Below are positions 55,806-64,000 of a stretch of 64,000 nucleotides of DNA, one piece after another. The notes under the pieces were generated by a model. The model saw nothing but the letters and a program-made list of their open reading frames with translations. It made no database searches and had not been told where the DNA came from. The stretch lies in contig JACQYI010000049.1 in the NCBI GenBank assembly GCA_016208305.1, positions 1 through 64,000 of the forward strand, written 5' to 3'. Positions within the stretch are counted from its first letter, which is position 1; each line of letters opens with the position of its first letter. Source of the DNA: Oscillatoriophycideae cyanobacterium NC_groundwater_1537_Pr4_S-0.65um_50_18 (GTDB taxonomy: Bacteria > Cyanobacteriota > Cyanobacteriia > Elainellales > Elainellaceae). Made by a program: the position numbers and the translations under genes.

Positions 55806-56297
55806 ATGGGGATGCTAAAACTCAGTCTAGTCATCCCAGTGAATCGGGTCATTCGAGGCGTTTTAGCCAGCCTTCTGGCAACCACGTTGATGACTGCGGC
55901 TGGCTCTGCCCATGCCGAAACTCAGGAGCTAAATTACACAATTGATTCTTCTGAAAATCGCAGCTATGCCACCGTCATGGAACAGGCAGAGGCGATCGCT
56001 GCTAACTTAATCACACAGGCATTGACCAGCAATTCCAATATCACAGAGGTTTCAGTCAAAGTAACGGGCGATCGCAACGGCAGTTTATCCCCCTTACTGT
56101 TCGTTAAAGTATCTCGATCGGATTGGCAAAACCAGCCCAATGTTCAGATCTGGGCACAGTACTTTAGCGATGCCTCTGTGCTGTTGGGATATCGGAGCGG
56201 CAGTCAGGCTTCTGCGATCGCGTCTAATCCCTCCTATGCCCCTACCATTCCTAGCGGATCTGTTAACCCCAACAGTGAGCCAAATTTCTACAACTAG
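55806..56297 (+). CDS. Secreted hypothetical protein, NFY C-terminus
   Basis: 163 residues with a signal peptide (GVLASLLATTLMTAAGSAHA, cleavage after AHA). Mature part: helical stretch SYATVMEQAEAIAANLITQA, beta-rich VSVKVTGDRNGSLSPLLFVK, then a Ser/Pro/Asn-rich tail ending EPNFYN. The exported protein encoded next (56424-56624) ends EQNFYS, a shared C-terminal motif. No family recognised. Same strand as the downstream phosphatase gene. Confidence 0.68.
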   Translation: MGMLKLSLVIPVNRVIRGVLASLLATTLMTAAGSAHAETQELNYTIDSSENRSYATVMEQAEAIAANLITQALTSNSNITEVSVKVTGDRNGSLSPLLFVKVSRSDWQNQPNVQIWAQYFSDASVLLGYRSGSQASAIASNPSYAPTIPSGSVNPNSEPNFYN

Positions 56298-56423
56298 TTC
56301 TGAAGCTTTAAGGCATGGGGTTCGATCAAATTTTTGCAGATTTCAATATCAGTTTAGGTGAGAGTCTCGATACGCGTTCGAGCATGGGTTGTCAACTTTA
56401 TTGACCTTTAGGAGTGTGGCTGT

Positions 56424-56624
56424 ATGGACTTTTGGGCGAATAGATTTCTACGTCAAGTTGTCTACTTTATCGTGGGAGTTCTAGGTATTGTACTGTTCTC
56501 TCTTCTATCTAATCAGAGGCTTGCAGTAGCGGCTGACTCGTTTCCTCTAAGTCAGCCTCACTCGTCTCAAGAACTCTCCTCATGGAGAAATCCTTCCCAC
56601 CAGGAACAGAATTTCTACTCATAA
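56424..56624 (+). CDS. Very small exported protein, NFY C-terminus
   Basis: 66 residues; AGGAG (56411-56415) precedes the ATG. Signal or anchor segment QVVYFIVGVLGIVLFSLLSN, cleavage plausible after AVAA, then a Ser/Gln/His-rich mature part of about 30 residues ending EQNFYS. It ends 31 bases before the alkaline phosphatase gene on the same strand and is probably co-transcribed with it. Function unknown. Confidence 0.65.
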   Translation: MDFWANRFLRQVVYFIVGVLGIVLFSLLSNQRLAVAADSFPLSQPHSSQELSSWRNPSHQEQNFYS

Positions 56625-56655
56625 CCTACTCAGATTTCTTTAGAGGTATATCTTC

Positions 56656-58596
56656 ATGGCTCGGATTTTCAGAAGGTGGCAACGTCAGCTATCTGCGGCT
56701 TTAGCGTGCCTATTTTGTGCAGTTGTTCTAGATCTGGGCACGCTGACTCAGGCAGCCGTTGCAGCTACAACCTACGGCAACGGAGTCAACGTCATTTTAA
56801 TGATTGGCGACGGCATGGGCTGGGAGATGGCGCGAGCTACGGCAATTTCTAACGGAGCCTCTCAGTACACGCGGGGCAAAGGCTCAGGGCTGAGTATGCA
56901 AAAGCTGGCAGGTTACACGTTTGCCACCACCTACGGCACCACCATTTTTGATGCTACATCAGGCAGATTTAGCACAGGTAACTCAGCCTTAGATCCCAAC
57001 TCTCCGACTTGTAAATCGGAAACCAATACTGCGGGTATAGACTGTACGGTAACAGGTGCAGCCCCCGTGCGCTCAGGCTTTGAGTTTAAGCCGCTGCCGT
57101 TTAACGCAGGCACCCGCGCTGACGGCACAGGAGGCGCAACCGATCCGAGTTTGGGCAATCTAGTGGGCTATGATGTCAATCGCGGTGGGGCAAATCCTTG
57201 GACGCCACTTGATCCAGGTAAATCCTCTGAGCCATCCTACCTCACCTACAGCTATCCAGATTCGGCTAACACCGCTTCGACTCTCTACACCGGGGTTAAG
57301 AGCTTCAACAATGCGATCGCGGTTGATGTGTTTGAGAAAGTAGAAACTGAAACGATTCTGCAAACCGCATCGAGATTAGGCAAATCAACTGGGGTTGTAA
57401 CTTCCGTTCCCATTTCTCATGCCACGCCGGGAGCCGCTGTTTCTTCAGTGAATCGTCGTTCCAAGTACGACAATGATTTTCCAAACCTTGACAATATTCT
57501 GCAAGAAGCCATTCGACCTGGCCAAGGATTTTCGCCCACGGTACTTTTGGGTGGCGGGCATCCTCTTGATCATGACAACGCCTTCAACGATCCTAGCAGT
57601 CCTAGATATCGTGCTCCGGGCACCTGTACCTACACTTATATCAAAGCCTCGACCTATAAGGAGTTGACAGGGAAAACATCGCTAACAGATGCTGAGGCTT
57701 GCAAAGCGGCTGCGAGTGCCAACAACAGCAATCGCTATGGCTACCGTTTTGTAGAACGTCAGCCTAATGCCGGAACCCAGCTATTGCGAACCGCAGCAGC
57801 CATAAACCCTAATCGAGGAGAAAGGCTGCTCGGTCTCTTTGGTGCCAGAGGTCAGGGAGGCAATATTCCTGTCAGTACGACCAATGGTGACTACAGCAGC
57901 ACAGGTCTGGCAAGCTTTGCCCGTAGCAGCTCTCTCTATGCGACCCCTTACGAAGAGGGACGCTTGCCCGTCAATGACTTCGACCGTCCGCTGCAACCGG
58001 GTGAAACAGATGCTAGCTTCATAAGACGGGAACAGAATGAAAACCCAACGCTGTCACAGATGACCCAGGCTGCCCTAGAGGTTTTGGGCAAAGACAAAGA
58101 GGGCTTCTGGCTGATGGTAGAAGGGGGGGATATTGACTGGGCTGCCCATGACAATAACCTGGATACCTTGATTGGAACCGTACGCGATTTTGATAAGTCG
58201 GTTCAGACCGTGATCAACTGGATTAACAAAAATGGCGGCTGGCGGAAGAACGTCCTGATTGTCACGGCTGACCATGACCATTACCTAACACTGTATCCCA
58301 ACTATCGCGATCTGCTGTTCTCAAAGGGTGCTCAGGCGATGACCTACGGCAATAATCTACTGGCCTCTGAGGTCGGACATAGCTGGGGGCCTTCTGCGGT
58401 TAACAAGTATGGTTGGGGTAGCCACACGAACCGCATGGTTCCGGTTTACTACCAGGGGAGAGCTTTTGACCTATCTCCCTACATCGGACAGGGCTATAAA
58501 GCTTATGGATTTGATGTTCCAGGTGTTCCCAATGCGATCGATCAGGTTCACATTTACGAGGCCATGCTGACGGCTTTGTCAGAACCGCTGAGGTAG
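56656..58596 (+). CDS. Secreted PhoA-type alkaline phosphatase
   Basis: 646 residues with a signal peptide (RRWQRQLSAALACLFCAVVL region, cleavage near AVAA). Alkaline phosphatase superfamily hallmarks: metal-binding MIGDGMGWEMA, nucleophile Ser203 in YPDSANTAST, the EGGDIDWAAHDNN block and TADHDH. Two insertions rich in Gly/Asn/Pro (about 95-195 and 290-420) make it longer than E. coli PhoA. It likely releases phosphate from organic esters in the periplasm or outside. No pho-box was found by eye. Confidence 0.92.
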   Translation: MARIFRRWQRQLSAALACLFCAVVLDLGTLTQAAVAATTYGNGVNVILMIGDGMGWEMARATAISNGASQYTRGKGSGLSMQKLAGYTFATTYGTTIFDATSGRFSTGNSALDPNSPTCKSETNTAGIDCTVTGAAPVRSGFEFKPLPFNAGTRADGTGGATDPSLGNLVGYDVNRGGANPWTPLDPGKSSEPSYLTYSYPDSANTASTLYTGVKSFNNAIAVDVFEKVETETILQTASRLGKSTGVVTSVPISHATPGAAVSSVNRRSKYDNDFPNLDNILQEAIRPGQGFSPTVLLGGGHPLDHDNAFNDPSSPRYRAPGTCTYTYIKASTYKELTGKTSLTDAEACKAAASANNSNRYGYRFVERQPNAGTQLLRTAAAINPNRGERLLGLFGARGQGGNIPVSTTNGDYSSTGLASFARSSSLYATPYEEGRLPVNDFDRPLQPGETDASFIRREQNENPTLSQMTQAALEVLGKDKEGFWLMVEGGDIDWAAHDNNLDTLIGTVRDFDKSVQTVINWINKNGGWRKNVLIVTADHDHYLTLYPNYRDLLFSKGAQAMTYGNNLLASEVGHSWGPSAVNKYGWGSHTNRMVPVYYQGRAFDLSPYIGQGYKAYGFDVPGVPNAIDQVHIYEAMLTALSEPLR

Positions 58597-58679
58597 AAGG
58601 CTAAGGGAAAGCTAGTGTAATCCGATCGAGATAGAGATACGGATGACGTAAGTCTCACTTCTGATACGATTTTGACCAG

Positions 58680-58765
58680 CCCAAAGTTAAAGCGTGTGAT
58701 CCAAGTGAATCACACGCTTTAACTTTGGGTTTTAGTTTTTGTGGCACAGCGCGCCACAAAAACTA
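58680..58765. terminator. Two adjacent hairpins between convergent genes
   Basis: First: CCCAAAGTTAAAGCGTGTGAT (58680-58700) with perfect complement 58709-58729 (21 bp, 8-base loop). Second: TAGTTTTTGTGGC (58733-58745) with complement 58753-58765 (13 bp). They lie between the phosphatase stop and the convergent 1023-residue protein stop and probably end both transcripts. Confidence 0.75.
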
Positions 58766-58797
58766 TGCATCTGCGAATCTATACATTAGAGACAGAT

Positions 58798-61700
58798 CTA
58801 GGCAAAGTAATTGCTGACCGTCAAAGTTCCTGCTGTGGCATCTCCCGCATTAAGGCCAATTCCGGTGACGTTCACCAGTAAGTCTCGATTCGCGGAGAAT
58901 CCCCGTTGACCATCATTCACCGAGAGATAGGATTGTCTTCCCACCGTGAAGAAGACAGCCTCATTGGTGGCTAGCGCCTGTCTGCCCCGAGTCTGCCGAT
59001 TTTTGTCAGCATAGGCTGCTTGCACCGCATTCGCCAGCGAGCCGTTTTTCAGACCTGCATTAAACAACCCGCGTGGCAGGTTAGCCGTGGCAGGTTTGTT
59101 GTCAAAGTCTAGCTGGAAGCGATCGCCTTCGCTCACTTTGAACCCTGTAACTCGGTCAGCGGCACCCAGCAGAGAATTGGCGAAAGCCGCCTGCTGAGAT
59201 CGGCCTGCATAGATGTGGAAATCGGCACCCAATCCACCCTTGAGGATATCCACTCCCAGTCCGCCATTAAGCTGGTCATCGCCGTTTCTTCCCACTAGGC
59301 TATCATTGCCTGCCAATCCCAAGATGCGATCGTTGCCGAGTTTACCGCGCAACGTTTCGCTATTCCGGGTGCCTCTCACCGTTTGCAGCGGATCAACAAG
59401 GGTCAAAACGGACGTGTCTTGAGCGGCCAGCACTGTGCCATTGGTGGGGCTACTCAGAGCTAGATTCACAGTTTCATTTCCCTCAACCAGGCTATCTTTG
59501 GTGATGTTGAGGGTTGCTGTAGCGGTGGTCTGACCATCGGCAAAGGTGACGCTGGCCGGTAGACCGCTATAGTCTGCTGTAGTAGCCTTGCCGCCTGTGG
59601 CAGCGAGATTCACAGTAAAGGCTCCGGTGGAACCTCCAGTGCGAACCAAGTCGATGGCGATCGAACCGCCATTTTCGCTGACGCTATAGGTAGCAGCCCC
59701 AAATGCGACTGATCCTGTGGGGGCTTCCGCTGCCGCCAAACCGATCAAGGGGGTGGTGCCACTGCCCACGGCACCCAGCAGCGTTGCGGCTCCTGTACTT
59801 AGCTCGATCGCATAGAGGCTGTTGACGCCACCGACGGTCAACGCTGCCAACGCCTGCCCCGATGCGGGGGTGTTAGCGGTCGCAACCTGGACTCCAGCCG
59901 GAATGTCAAATCCGTTGACTGCCGAAAAGTCTAGAGGGGCACCGTTCAGCGTTATTGCCAGGGGCGCAGACTGAGTACCGCTGTTGGGCGGAGTTTGAAT
60001 GAAGAGGCGATCGCTGGCTGAATCCAGGGTGTATTGAGTCGTAACGGTTGCACCTGCAAAGCTGTTGGTGTAAGCCGTTGCATCTACCGTGGTCGAGCTG
60101 CCTTTGATGGCACCATCGAGGTTTGTGCCTGAGACGCTGCCCGCTGCACCGCCATTGTCGCCATCGACCAGCAGACCCGTATTGGGATTCATGCGGAAAT
60201 TTTGCCCGGTGTTGGTCACGACCCGCAGGCGATCGACTGTTGGGTTAAAATCGATGCCAAAGCCGCTGGCCTGAAGGGATACGGGATTACCCGCGCCATC
60301 ATCAAACTGCTGAAAGGTAGTTGTAACGGGTGTTGCCGCCCCTGTTTGGGGATCAAGAATCAACAGCCGTACTCCCCCTGTCCCGTTGGTGCTCAGGGCA
60401 AAGAGCTGTCCCGTTGCCGGACGGAAGTCAATGCCGACAACCGATTCGCCTGCGGCAAGACCCGTAATTGCAACGGTCGTAGCCGTGCTGGGGTTGGCGC
60501 GGTTAAACCGGGTGAGCGCATTGGCGTTGGTCAGCCCAACCAGGGGCGTATCTCCAACTGTGGCCGCGTTCTGAGTGGTGAATCCTTGAGCGGGTGCTGT
60601 CCCTGTGCCGATCGCCCCCACTAGAGTCGCTGCCCCTGTAGAAAGTTCGATCGCATATAGCCCCGTGCTGCCGCCTACGGTCAGCGCTGCCAGAGCTTGT
60701 CCGGTTGCGGCTGTATTCGAGGTGGTGACGTTGACACCCGTGGGAATGTCAAATCCGTTAACGGCAGTAAAGTCTAACTTTGAGCCTCCCAAAGTCACGG
60801 TCAAAGGCGAAATCTGGGTGCCGTTGTTGGGTGGACTTTGGATGGAGAGCGTGTCAGTAGCAGCATTGAGCGCATATTGCGTCGTTGCAGTAACGTTTGG
60901 CGCATTGTTGGTATAGGCCGTGGCATCTACAACGGTGCTGGCACCGTTAATCGCACTATCTGGATTGACTCCGAGCGTGGTGGCATTGCCATCCACCAAA
61001 GTTCCAGTGTTGGGATTGATGCGGAAATTTTGTCCGCTATCGGTGACAACCCGCAGGCGATCGACCGTAGGATTAAAATCTAACCCAAAGCTTGTGCCTG
61101 TGATGGATACTGCATTACCTGCACCATCATCAAACTGGACAGGTGCCGTTGTCAGAGGCGTTGCCACTCCCGTTTGAGGGCTAATGACATAGAGCCGAAC
61201 CGCTGAGCCATTGCTGCTCAGACCATAGAGCTTACCGTTTTGAGGACGCACATCAATCGACACAAGGTTTTCACCTGTGCCCAGCCCGGTGATGGCGACT
61301 GCCTCTCTAGGGTTATCAGGGTTGGTGGTATCAAAAGCAATCAGGCTATTATTGCTGAGGGTATAGCCTACGCCAAATTTACCCTGATAATTTTTCTGCG
61401 TCTGGGATGAAAAAGCCAAAGCAGCGGTGACAACACCTTGACGCTGATCTAGAACCCATTGGCCATTACCAACATCGGTGCTAGAAGCTGCAATATTGGC
61501 TCCTGTCAGCGTTGACAAAGCGCGAGAGAACTCTTCCCAGCCTTGCTCAGCCACCCGACAGCCGTAAAGCAGCAAATCGGCGCACTGTTGAGACAAAGCC
61601 TGACGCCATTGATTCAAAAGATCGGTGTAGCGATCGAGACTCTCCAAATTCAACTGCGTATTGCCAATCTGTAGACAGCCAGGGCTGCCGTGGGTGACTA

Positions 61701-61869
61701 AATGAACCTCCGTTACATCACGGCTGTTTTGTAAAGCTTCGGTAACTTGTGCTATGCCATCTCGATCGTCATCCAGCAAAACTACTTGATAGCCCGGTTC
61801 CACATGATTCAGCAAATACTGATAGTCATGGGTATTGCGATCGATGAATACATAAGCTTTTCCAGACAT
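58798..61869 (-). CDS. Large surface/exported protein: DUF4347, two DUF4394, Calx-beta, RTX repeats
   Basis: The ATG at 61869 (GGAG eight bases upstream) gives 1023 residues; a TTG at 61875 precedes it. DUF4347 domain about 1-160 (HLVTHGSPGCLQIGNTQLNL, LLLYGCRVAEQGWEEF). Two tandem DUF4394 domains about 175-435 and 445-705 share GLDFNPTVDRLRVVT/GIDFNPTVDRLRVVT and GFDIP blocks and look like an internal duplication. A Calx-beta domain (about 715-810) follows, then RTX-type calcium-binding repeats (GNDRILGLAGNDSL, GGLGVDILKGG) and a C-terminal region. No N-terminal signal peptide is seen; RTX repeats suggest type I secretion by a C-terminal signal. Adhesion or surface role is inferred. Confidence 0.88.
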   Translation of the reverse strand: MSGKAYVFIDRNTHDYQYLLNHVEPGYQVVLLDDDRDGIAQVTEALQNSRDVTEVHLVTHGSPGCLQIGNTQLNLESLDRYTDLLNQWRQALSQQCADLLLYGCRVAEQGWEEFSRALSTLTGANIAASSTDVGNGQWVLDQRQGVVTAALAFSSQTQKNYQGKFGVGYTLSNNSLIAFDTTNPDNPREAVAITGLGTGENLVSIDVRPQNGKLYGLSSNGSAVRLYVISPQTGVATPLTTAPVQFDDGAGNAVSITGTSFGLDFNPTVDRLRVVTDSGQNFRINPNTGTLVDGNATTLGVNPDSAINGASTVVDATAYTNNAPNVTATTQYALNAATDTLSIQSPPNNGTQISPLTVTLGGSKLDFTAVNGFDIPTGVNVTTSNTAATGQALAALTVGGSTGLYAIELSTGAATLVGAIGTGTAPAQGFTTQNAATVGDTPLVGLTNANALTRFNRANPSTATTVAITGLAAGESVVGIDFRPATGQLFALSTNGTGGVRLLILDPQTGAATPVTTTFQQFDDGAGNPVSLQASGFGIDFNPTVDRLRVVTNTGQNFRMNPNTGLLVDGDNGGAAGSVSGTNLDGAIKGSSTTVDATAYTNSFAGATVTTQYTLDSASDRLFIQTPPNSGTQSAPLAITLNGAPLDFSAVNGFDIPAGVQVATANTPASGQALAALTVGGVNSLYAIELSTGAATLLGAVGSGTTPLIGLAAAEAPTGSVAFGAATYSVSENGGSIAIDLVRTGGSTGAFTVNLAATGGKATTADYSGLPASVTFADGQTTATATLNITKDSLVEGNETVNLALSSPTNGTVLAAQDTSVLTLVDPLQTVRGTRNSETLRGKLGNDRILGLAGNDSLVGRNGDDQLNGGLGVDILKGGLGADFHIYAGRSQQAAFANSLLGAADRVTGFKVSEGDRFQLDFDNKPATANLPRGLFNAGLKNGSLANAVQAAYADKNRQTRGRQALATNEAVFFTVGRQSYLSVNDGQRGFSANRDLLVNVTGIGLNAGDATAGTLTVSNYFA

Positions 61870-62289
61870 GGTCAAGTCTCCAATTCTACAAACGTTGTGC
61901 GACTCTAGCGGTCTGTCATTTTTAAGTTGAATAAACTTTTGCGGGGTCGTAAGCCCTGTAAGAATTTATTCACAGAACACTAGCCGAGTCTACTGAGAAG
62001 ATCAGGGTAGCCGCGTCACTCTTTAGTACGAGCTAGTCCGCAGAGTGGATGCTTGTAGAAAACTAAATTTTTAAATAAGTCTTTTGCGATAATTACAAAG
62101 AAAATTTCTCTGAAGACCCGCCAATAGGGTGACAAAATAAATCCTCCTAAATGAGGATTGTCAATTCTCATCAGTCGATCGCAGCCATTCTCATTTTGCA
62201 ACAAAGCCTAACAAACCCCGCCTGCGGCAAGCTTTTTCGGGCTTTGTTGAAGGATTTGAGCAGATACCCACTCCACTCAGCTTCCCTAT
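61870..62289. other. Spacer with hairpin, no convincing gene
   Basis: About 420 bases upstream of the large RTX protein and downstream of coaR (same strand). It includes the 62199-62249 inverted repeat. A minus-strand frame at 62016-62204 has no protein-like features. Confidence 0.45.
62199..62249. terminator. 10-bp inverted repeat downstream of coaR
   Basis: CAACAAAGCC (62199-62208) and GGCTTTGTTG (62240-62249) are perfect complements around a 31-base interior that has its own GCCTGCGGC-like pairing. It starts about 40 bases past the coaR stop and is a terminator candidate. Confidence 0.55.
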
Positions 62290-63414
62290 TCACGAGCTTA
62301 GAGCGCTGAGGTGGCTGAGGTGACAGTGGCAGTCTGGTTTTTCAATCAGCGATGTTGCCAAAACATTTAAAGTCACGGCTGCTAACAGTCCGCCGCCTAA
62401 TGTTCCCTCGATCGTCACATAGGCAACCTGAGAATGCATCAGTCGGCGCTTAGCGGCAGGCGCATGACTAAACCCAATTGGCATACCGATCACCAACGCG
62501 GGCTGAATTTGCCCTTGCTCAATCAACTCACAGGCTGTGAGCAAGACCGAAGGGGCATAGCCGATCGCCAATATACAGCCTGGGGGAATCTGAGCCAGCT
62601 GGGTTTGCCAGAAGCGATCGCGCCAAAAGAGCTGCTCGGCCTCATCGGCGCTTGTGATATGGGGGTCGTTCATCAATGCCGATACCGAACATCCCAGGTG
62701 AGCCAGCCGCGTTTGATCAGCCATTGCCATAACGGGAGCAATATCGGTGACGATGGCGCATCCGGCCTTGAGTGCCGATCGGGCAGCCGCAATCGCCCCA
62801 GCGCTGGCCCGTACAAAATGCACCAAACTCACATCTCCCGAAGCCAACACAACCTGATGCAGCAGATCCACCATAATTTCTGAGTGGTGAGAGAGATCAG
62901 GCAACAGCCGCTGCAAAGATTCCTGAAAAGCTTCAGGATGCCCGGTTGTTTGAGCATCTAAACTCTCCCAGATCTGATCTAGCGTCCCCAGCCCATCTTG
63001 GGTTTCAACTTCAAGCTGTCGCAATTGGGAGAGGGCTTCGGCCTGGGTTTGCTGACAGGCGCGATCGCGTCCCAGTAAGCCTTCGAGTGCTGCTGCTGTC
63101 TGCCGCAGGCGGAGAATTTGCTGCATAACGGCCTGATACTGCTGCTGCAATTGCGTCATCAGCGTTTGGTTCAAAGATTCTGGCTCATTCTCCAGCAAAT
63201 GGTGAATGTGAGAGAGCTGGAACCCCTGCTGTTTCAGTGCCACAATCCGCCGCAGTCGCTGCACATCTTGCAAAGTGTAAAGCCGATAATTTGCCTGCGA
63301 TCGCTGGGGCGAAGGCAATAGACCTAAGGTGTGGTAGTGCCGCACCATGCGGGGTGTCACCCGACTGCCCACAGCTTCTGTGAGTTCTTTGATTGTCAAA
63401 TAGGCTGAAGTCAT
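62290..63414 (-). CDS. coaR: CoaR-like cobalt-responsive MerR regulator
   Basis: 374 residues. N-terminal MerR helix-turn-helix (LTIKELTEAVGSRVTPRMVR, HYHTLGLLPSPQRSQANYRL), a coiled-coil dimerisation region, then a precorrin-8X methylmutase-like (CbiC/CobH) domain (about 170-350; VHFVRASAGAIAAARSALKA, GCAIVTDIAPVM, PALVIGMPIGFSHA, TLGGGLLAAVTLNVLA). The C-terminus has the Cys-His-Cys motif (Cys362-His363-Cys364, DCHCHL) needed for cobalt sensing in Synechocystis CoaR. It diverges from the coaT gene at 63637, its known target, with a MerR-type operator between. Confidence 0.94.
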   Translation of the reverse strand: MTSAYLTIKELTEAVGSRVTPRMVRHYHTLGLLPSPQRSQANYRLYTLQDVQRLRRIVALKQQGFQLSHIHHLLENEPESLNQTLMTQLQQQYQAVMQQILRLRQTAAALEGLLGRDRACQQTQAEALSQLRQLEVETQDGLGTLDQIWESLDAQTTGHPEAFQESLQRLLPDLSHHSEIMVDLLHQVVLASGDVSLVHFVRASAGAIAAARSALKAGCAIVTDIAPVMAMADQTRLAHLGCSVSALMNDPHITSADEAEQLFWRDRFWQTQLAQIPPGCILAIGYAPSVLLTACELIEQGQIQPALVIGMPIGFSHAPAAKRRLMHSQVAYVTIEGTLGGGLLAAVTLNVLATSLIEKPDCHCHLSHLSALSS

Positions 63415-63565
63415 AAAGCTTTAGAGAGATGGGGCGACAAAGCACTGACGAAACTTAACCTTTAGCTTCCACAGCGTCCGCTGTCGCGACCTGATGTTTT
63501 GTCGAACCTGATGTGGGCGCTGTAACCGCTTAATAGCGATTTTTGATTTCAATCTATCTCTTCAG

Positions 63566-63621
63566 TTTAGGCTAAAGGGGTTGACCTTAACATCAATGTC
63601 AAGGTTTAGGGTAAAGAGGTT
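63566..63621 (+). repeat. Direct repeat flanking the coaT operator
   Basis: TTTAGGCTAAAGGGGTT (63566-63582) and TTTAGGGTAAAGAGGTT (63605-63621) match at 15 of 17 positions, 39 bases apart. The first covers the start of the -35 region, the second the -10. They may be half-sites for a second regulator or part of the CoaR site. Confidence 0.6.
63581..63612 (+). promoter_or_regulatory. coaT promoter with MerR-type operator
   Basis: -35 TTGACC (63581-63586) and -10 TAGGGT (63607-63612) are separated by 20 bp, the long spacer typical of MerR-family targets. Within the spacer lies the near-palindrome ACCTTAACAT-CA-ATGTCAAGGT (63584-63605, 9 of 10 pairs). The coaT ATG is 24 bases downstream. CoaR would twist this DNA to activate when cobalt is bound. 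Confidence 0.8.
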
Positions 63622-63636
63622 CTTTATCATCGATCT

Positions 63637-64000
63637 ATGTCTGTTACCCCGTTGCCCCCATTCAATGCGTTCTGGAAACAGCATCCAGAGGCGATCGCTG
63701 CATTTCTCTGCGCCCTGTTTGTGCTGCTGGGCTGGCTGACCCTGCAATGGAACTGGCTAGGGGTGGCGCTGCTGCTGCTGCCGATCGCCTATGTCATTGG
63801 CGGTTATGAAAGCGCCCGCGAGGGACTCACAACCCTGATTCAAGAACGGGAGCTTGATGTCGATTTGCTAATGATTGTGGCCGCTTTGGGAGCCGCAGGG
63901 CTGGGGCTGTGGCGACGCGAGTATTACTTGATTGTAGATGGCGCGCTTCTAATCCTGATCTTTGCCATCAGCGGCGCATTAGAGAGCTATGCCATGCAGC
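63637..64000 (+). CDS. coaT: CoaT-type cobalt-exporting P1B ATPase (N-terminus, cut by window edge)
   Basis: ATG at 63637 opens a frame to the right edge (121 residues seen). It starts MSVTPLPPFNAFWKQHPEAI and has membrane segments (AAFLCALFVLLGWLTLQW; LGVALLLLPIAYVIGGY), then EGLTTLIQERELDVDLLMIV, a further helix pair and LILIFAISGALESYAMQ. No N-terminal heavy-metal domain, as in short P1B-4 cobalt pumps. Divergence from coaR supports the CoaT call; the SPC motif and phosphorylation site lie beyond the window. Confidence 0.88.
   Translation, partial: MSVTPLPPFNAFWKQHPEAIAAFLCALFVLLGWLTLQWNWLGVALLLLPIAYVIGGYESAREGLTTLIQERELDVDLLMIVAALGAAGLGLWRREYYLIVDGALLILIFAISGALESYAMQ

Noticed and set aside
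61876-62015. N-terminal extension or signal peptide for the RTX protein
   Set aside because: Only a TTG lies upstream of the supported ATG and no hydrophobic segment is encoded.
62016-62204. 62-residue minus-strand frame upstream of the RTX protein
   Set aside because: No ribosome-binding site or family similarity, and the region is AT-rich spacer.

Overview
The window is chromosomal DNA from a cyanobacterium. The evidence is the very frequent HIP1 octamer GCGATCGC, a phycobilisome linker (25991-26683), a CpcT/CpeT-type bilin lyase (14541-15107), a short-form cyanophycin synthetase, the NADPH-thioredoxin reductase/thioredoxin fusion NTRC, the cyanobacterial DUF2973/DUF2605 pair, a CYP110-like P450 and a CoaR/CoaT cobalt locus. 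Many short tandem duplications and long intergenic palindromes suggest a filamentous (Leptolyngbya/Oscillatoria-like) lineage, but I cannot fix the genus.

Layout. 0-7 kb: the tail of an unknown gene, a spacer with possible micro-ORFs, an E. coli-subgroup argininosuccinate synthase, the gmk-remA pair, an RqcH/NFACT protein and a membrane-anchored protease with a GH108-like domain. 7-15 kb: a secreted pentapeptide-repeat protein, gdhA, small secreted or membrane proteins, tRNA-His and the bilin lyase. 15-23 kb: a translationally coupled GGDEF response regulator and multi-PAS histidine kinase, then the pntA1-pntA2-pntB transhydrogenase operon. 23-30 kb: cphA2, an orphan phycobilisome linker, an AAA ATPase and two convergent osmoprotectant-type ABC permeases. 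30-45 kb: the circularly permuted ATP-grasp/alpha-E pair, pyrG, a GST operon, NTRC, ddl, a MITE, DUF2973/DUF2605, thrS and DUF202. 45-56 kb: two cation diffusion facilitators, a P450, an OmpR-type regulator with a CHASE3 kinase, and two tandem Fe(II)/2-oxoglutarate oxygenase-like genes. 56-64 kb: small secreted proteins ahead of a PhoA-type phosphatase, a 1023-residue DUF4347/DUF4394/Calx-beta/RTX protein, and coaR divergent from coaT, which runs off the right edge.

Functional links. Nitrogen storage and assimilation recur (gdhA, cphA2, an argG paralogue). Metal handling recurs (two CDF exporters, CoaR/CoaT). Redox balance recurs (PntAB, NTRC). No prophage, CRISPR array, defence island or intact transposase is visible.

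The least expected signals are: (i) the GH108-like/trypsin-like fusion; (ii) two dispersed palindromic repeat families with two copies each, plus many GC-cored hairpins at gene ends; (iii) an IS5-type MITE carrying a second palindrome inside it; (iv) the adjacent cupin/JmjC and degenerate-peroxiredoxin/2OG oxygenase genes; (v) a near-textbook MerR-type operator between coaR and coaT; (vi) neighbouring exported proteins that share an NFY C-terminus. All calls were read by eye from the sequence; no database search was run.
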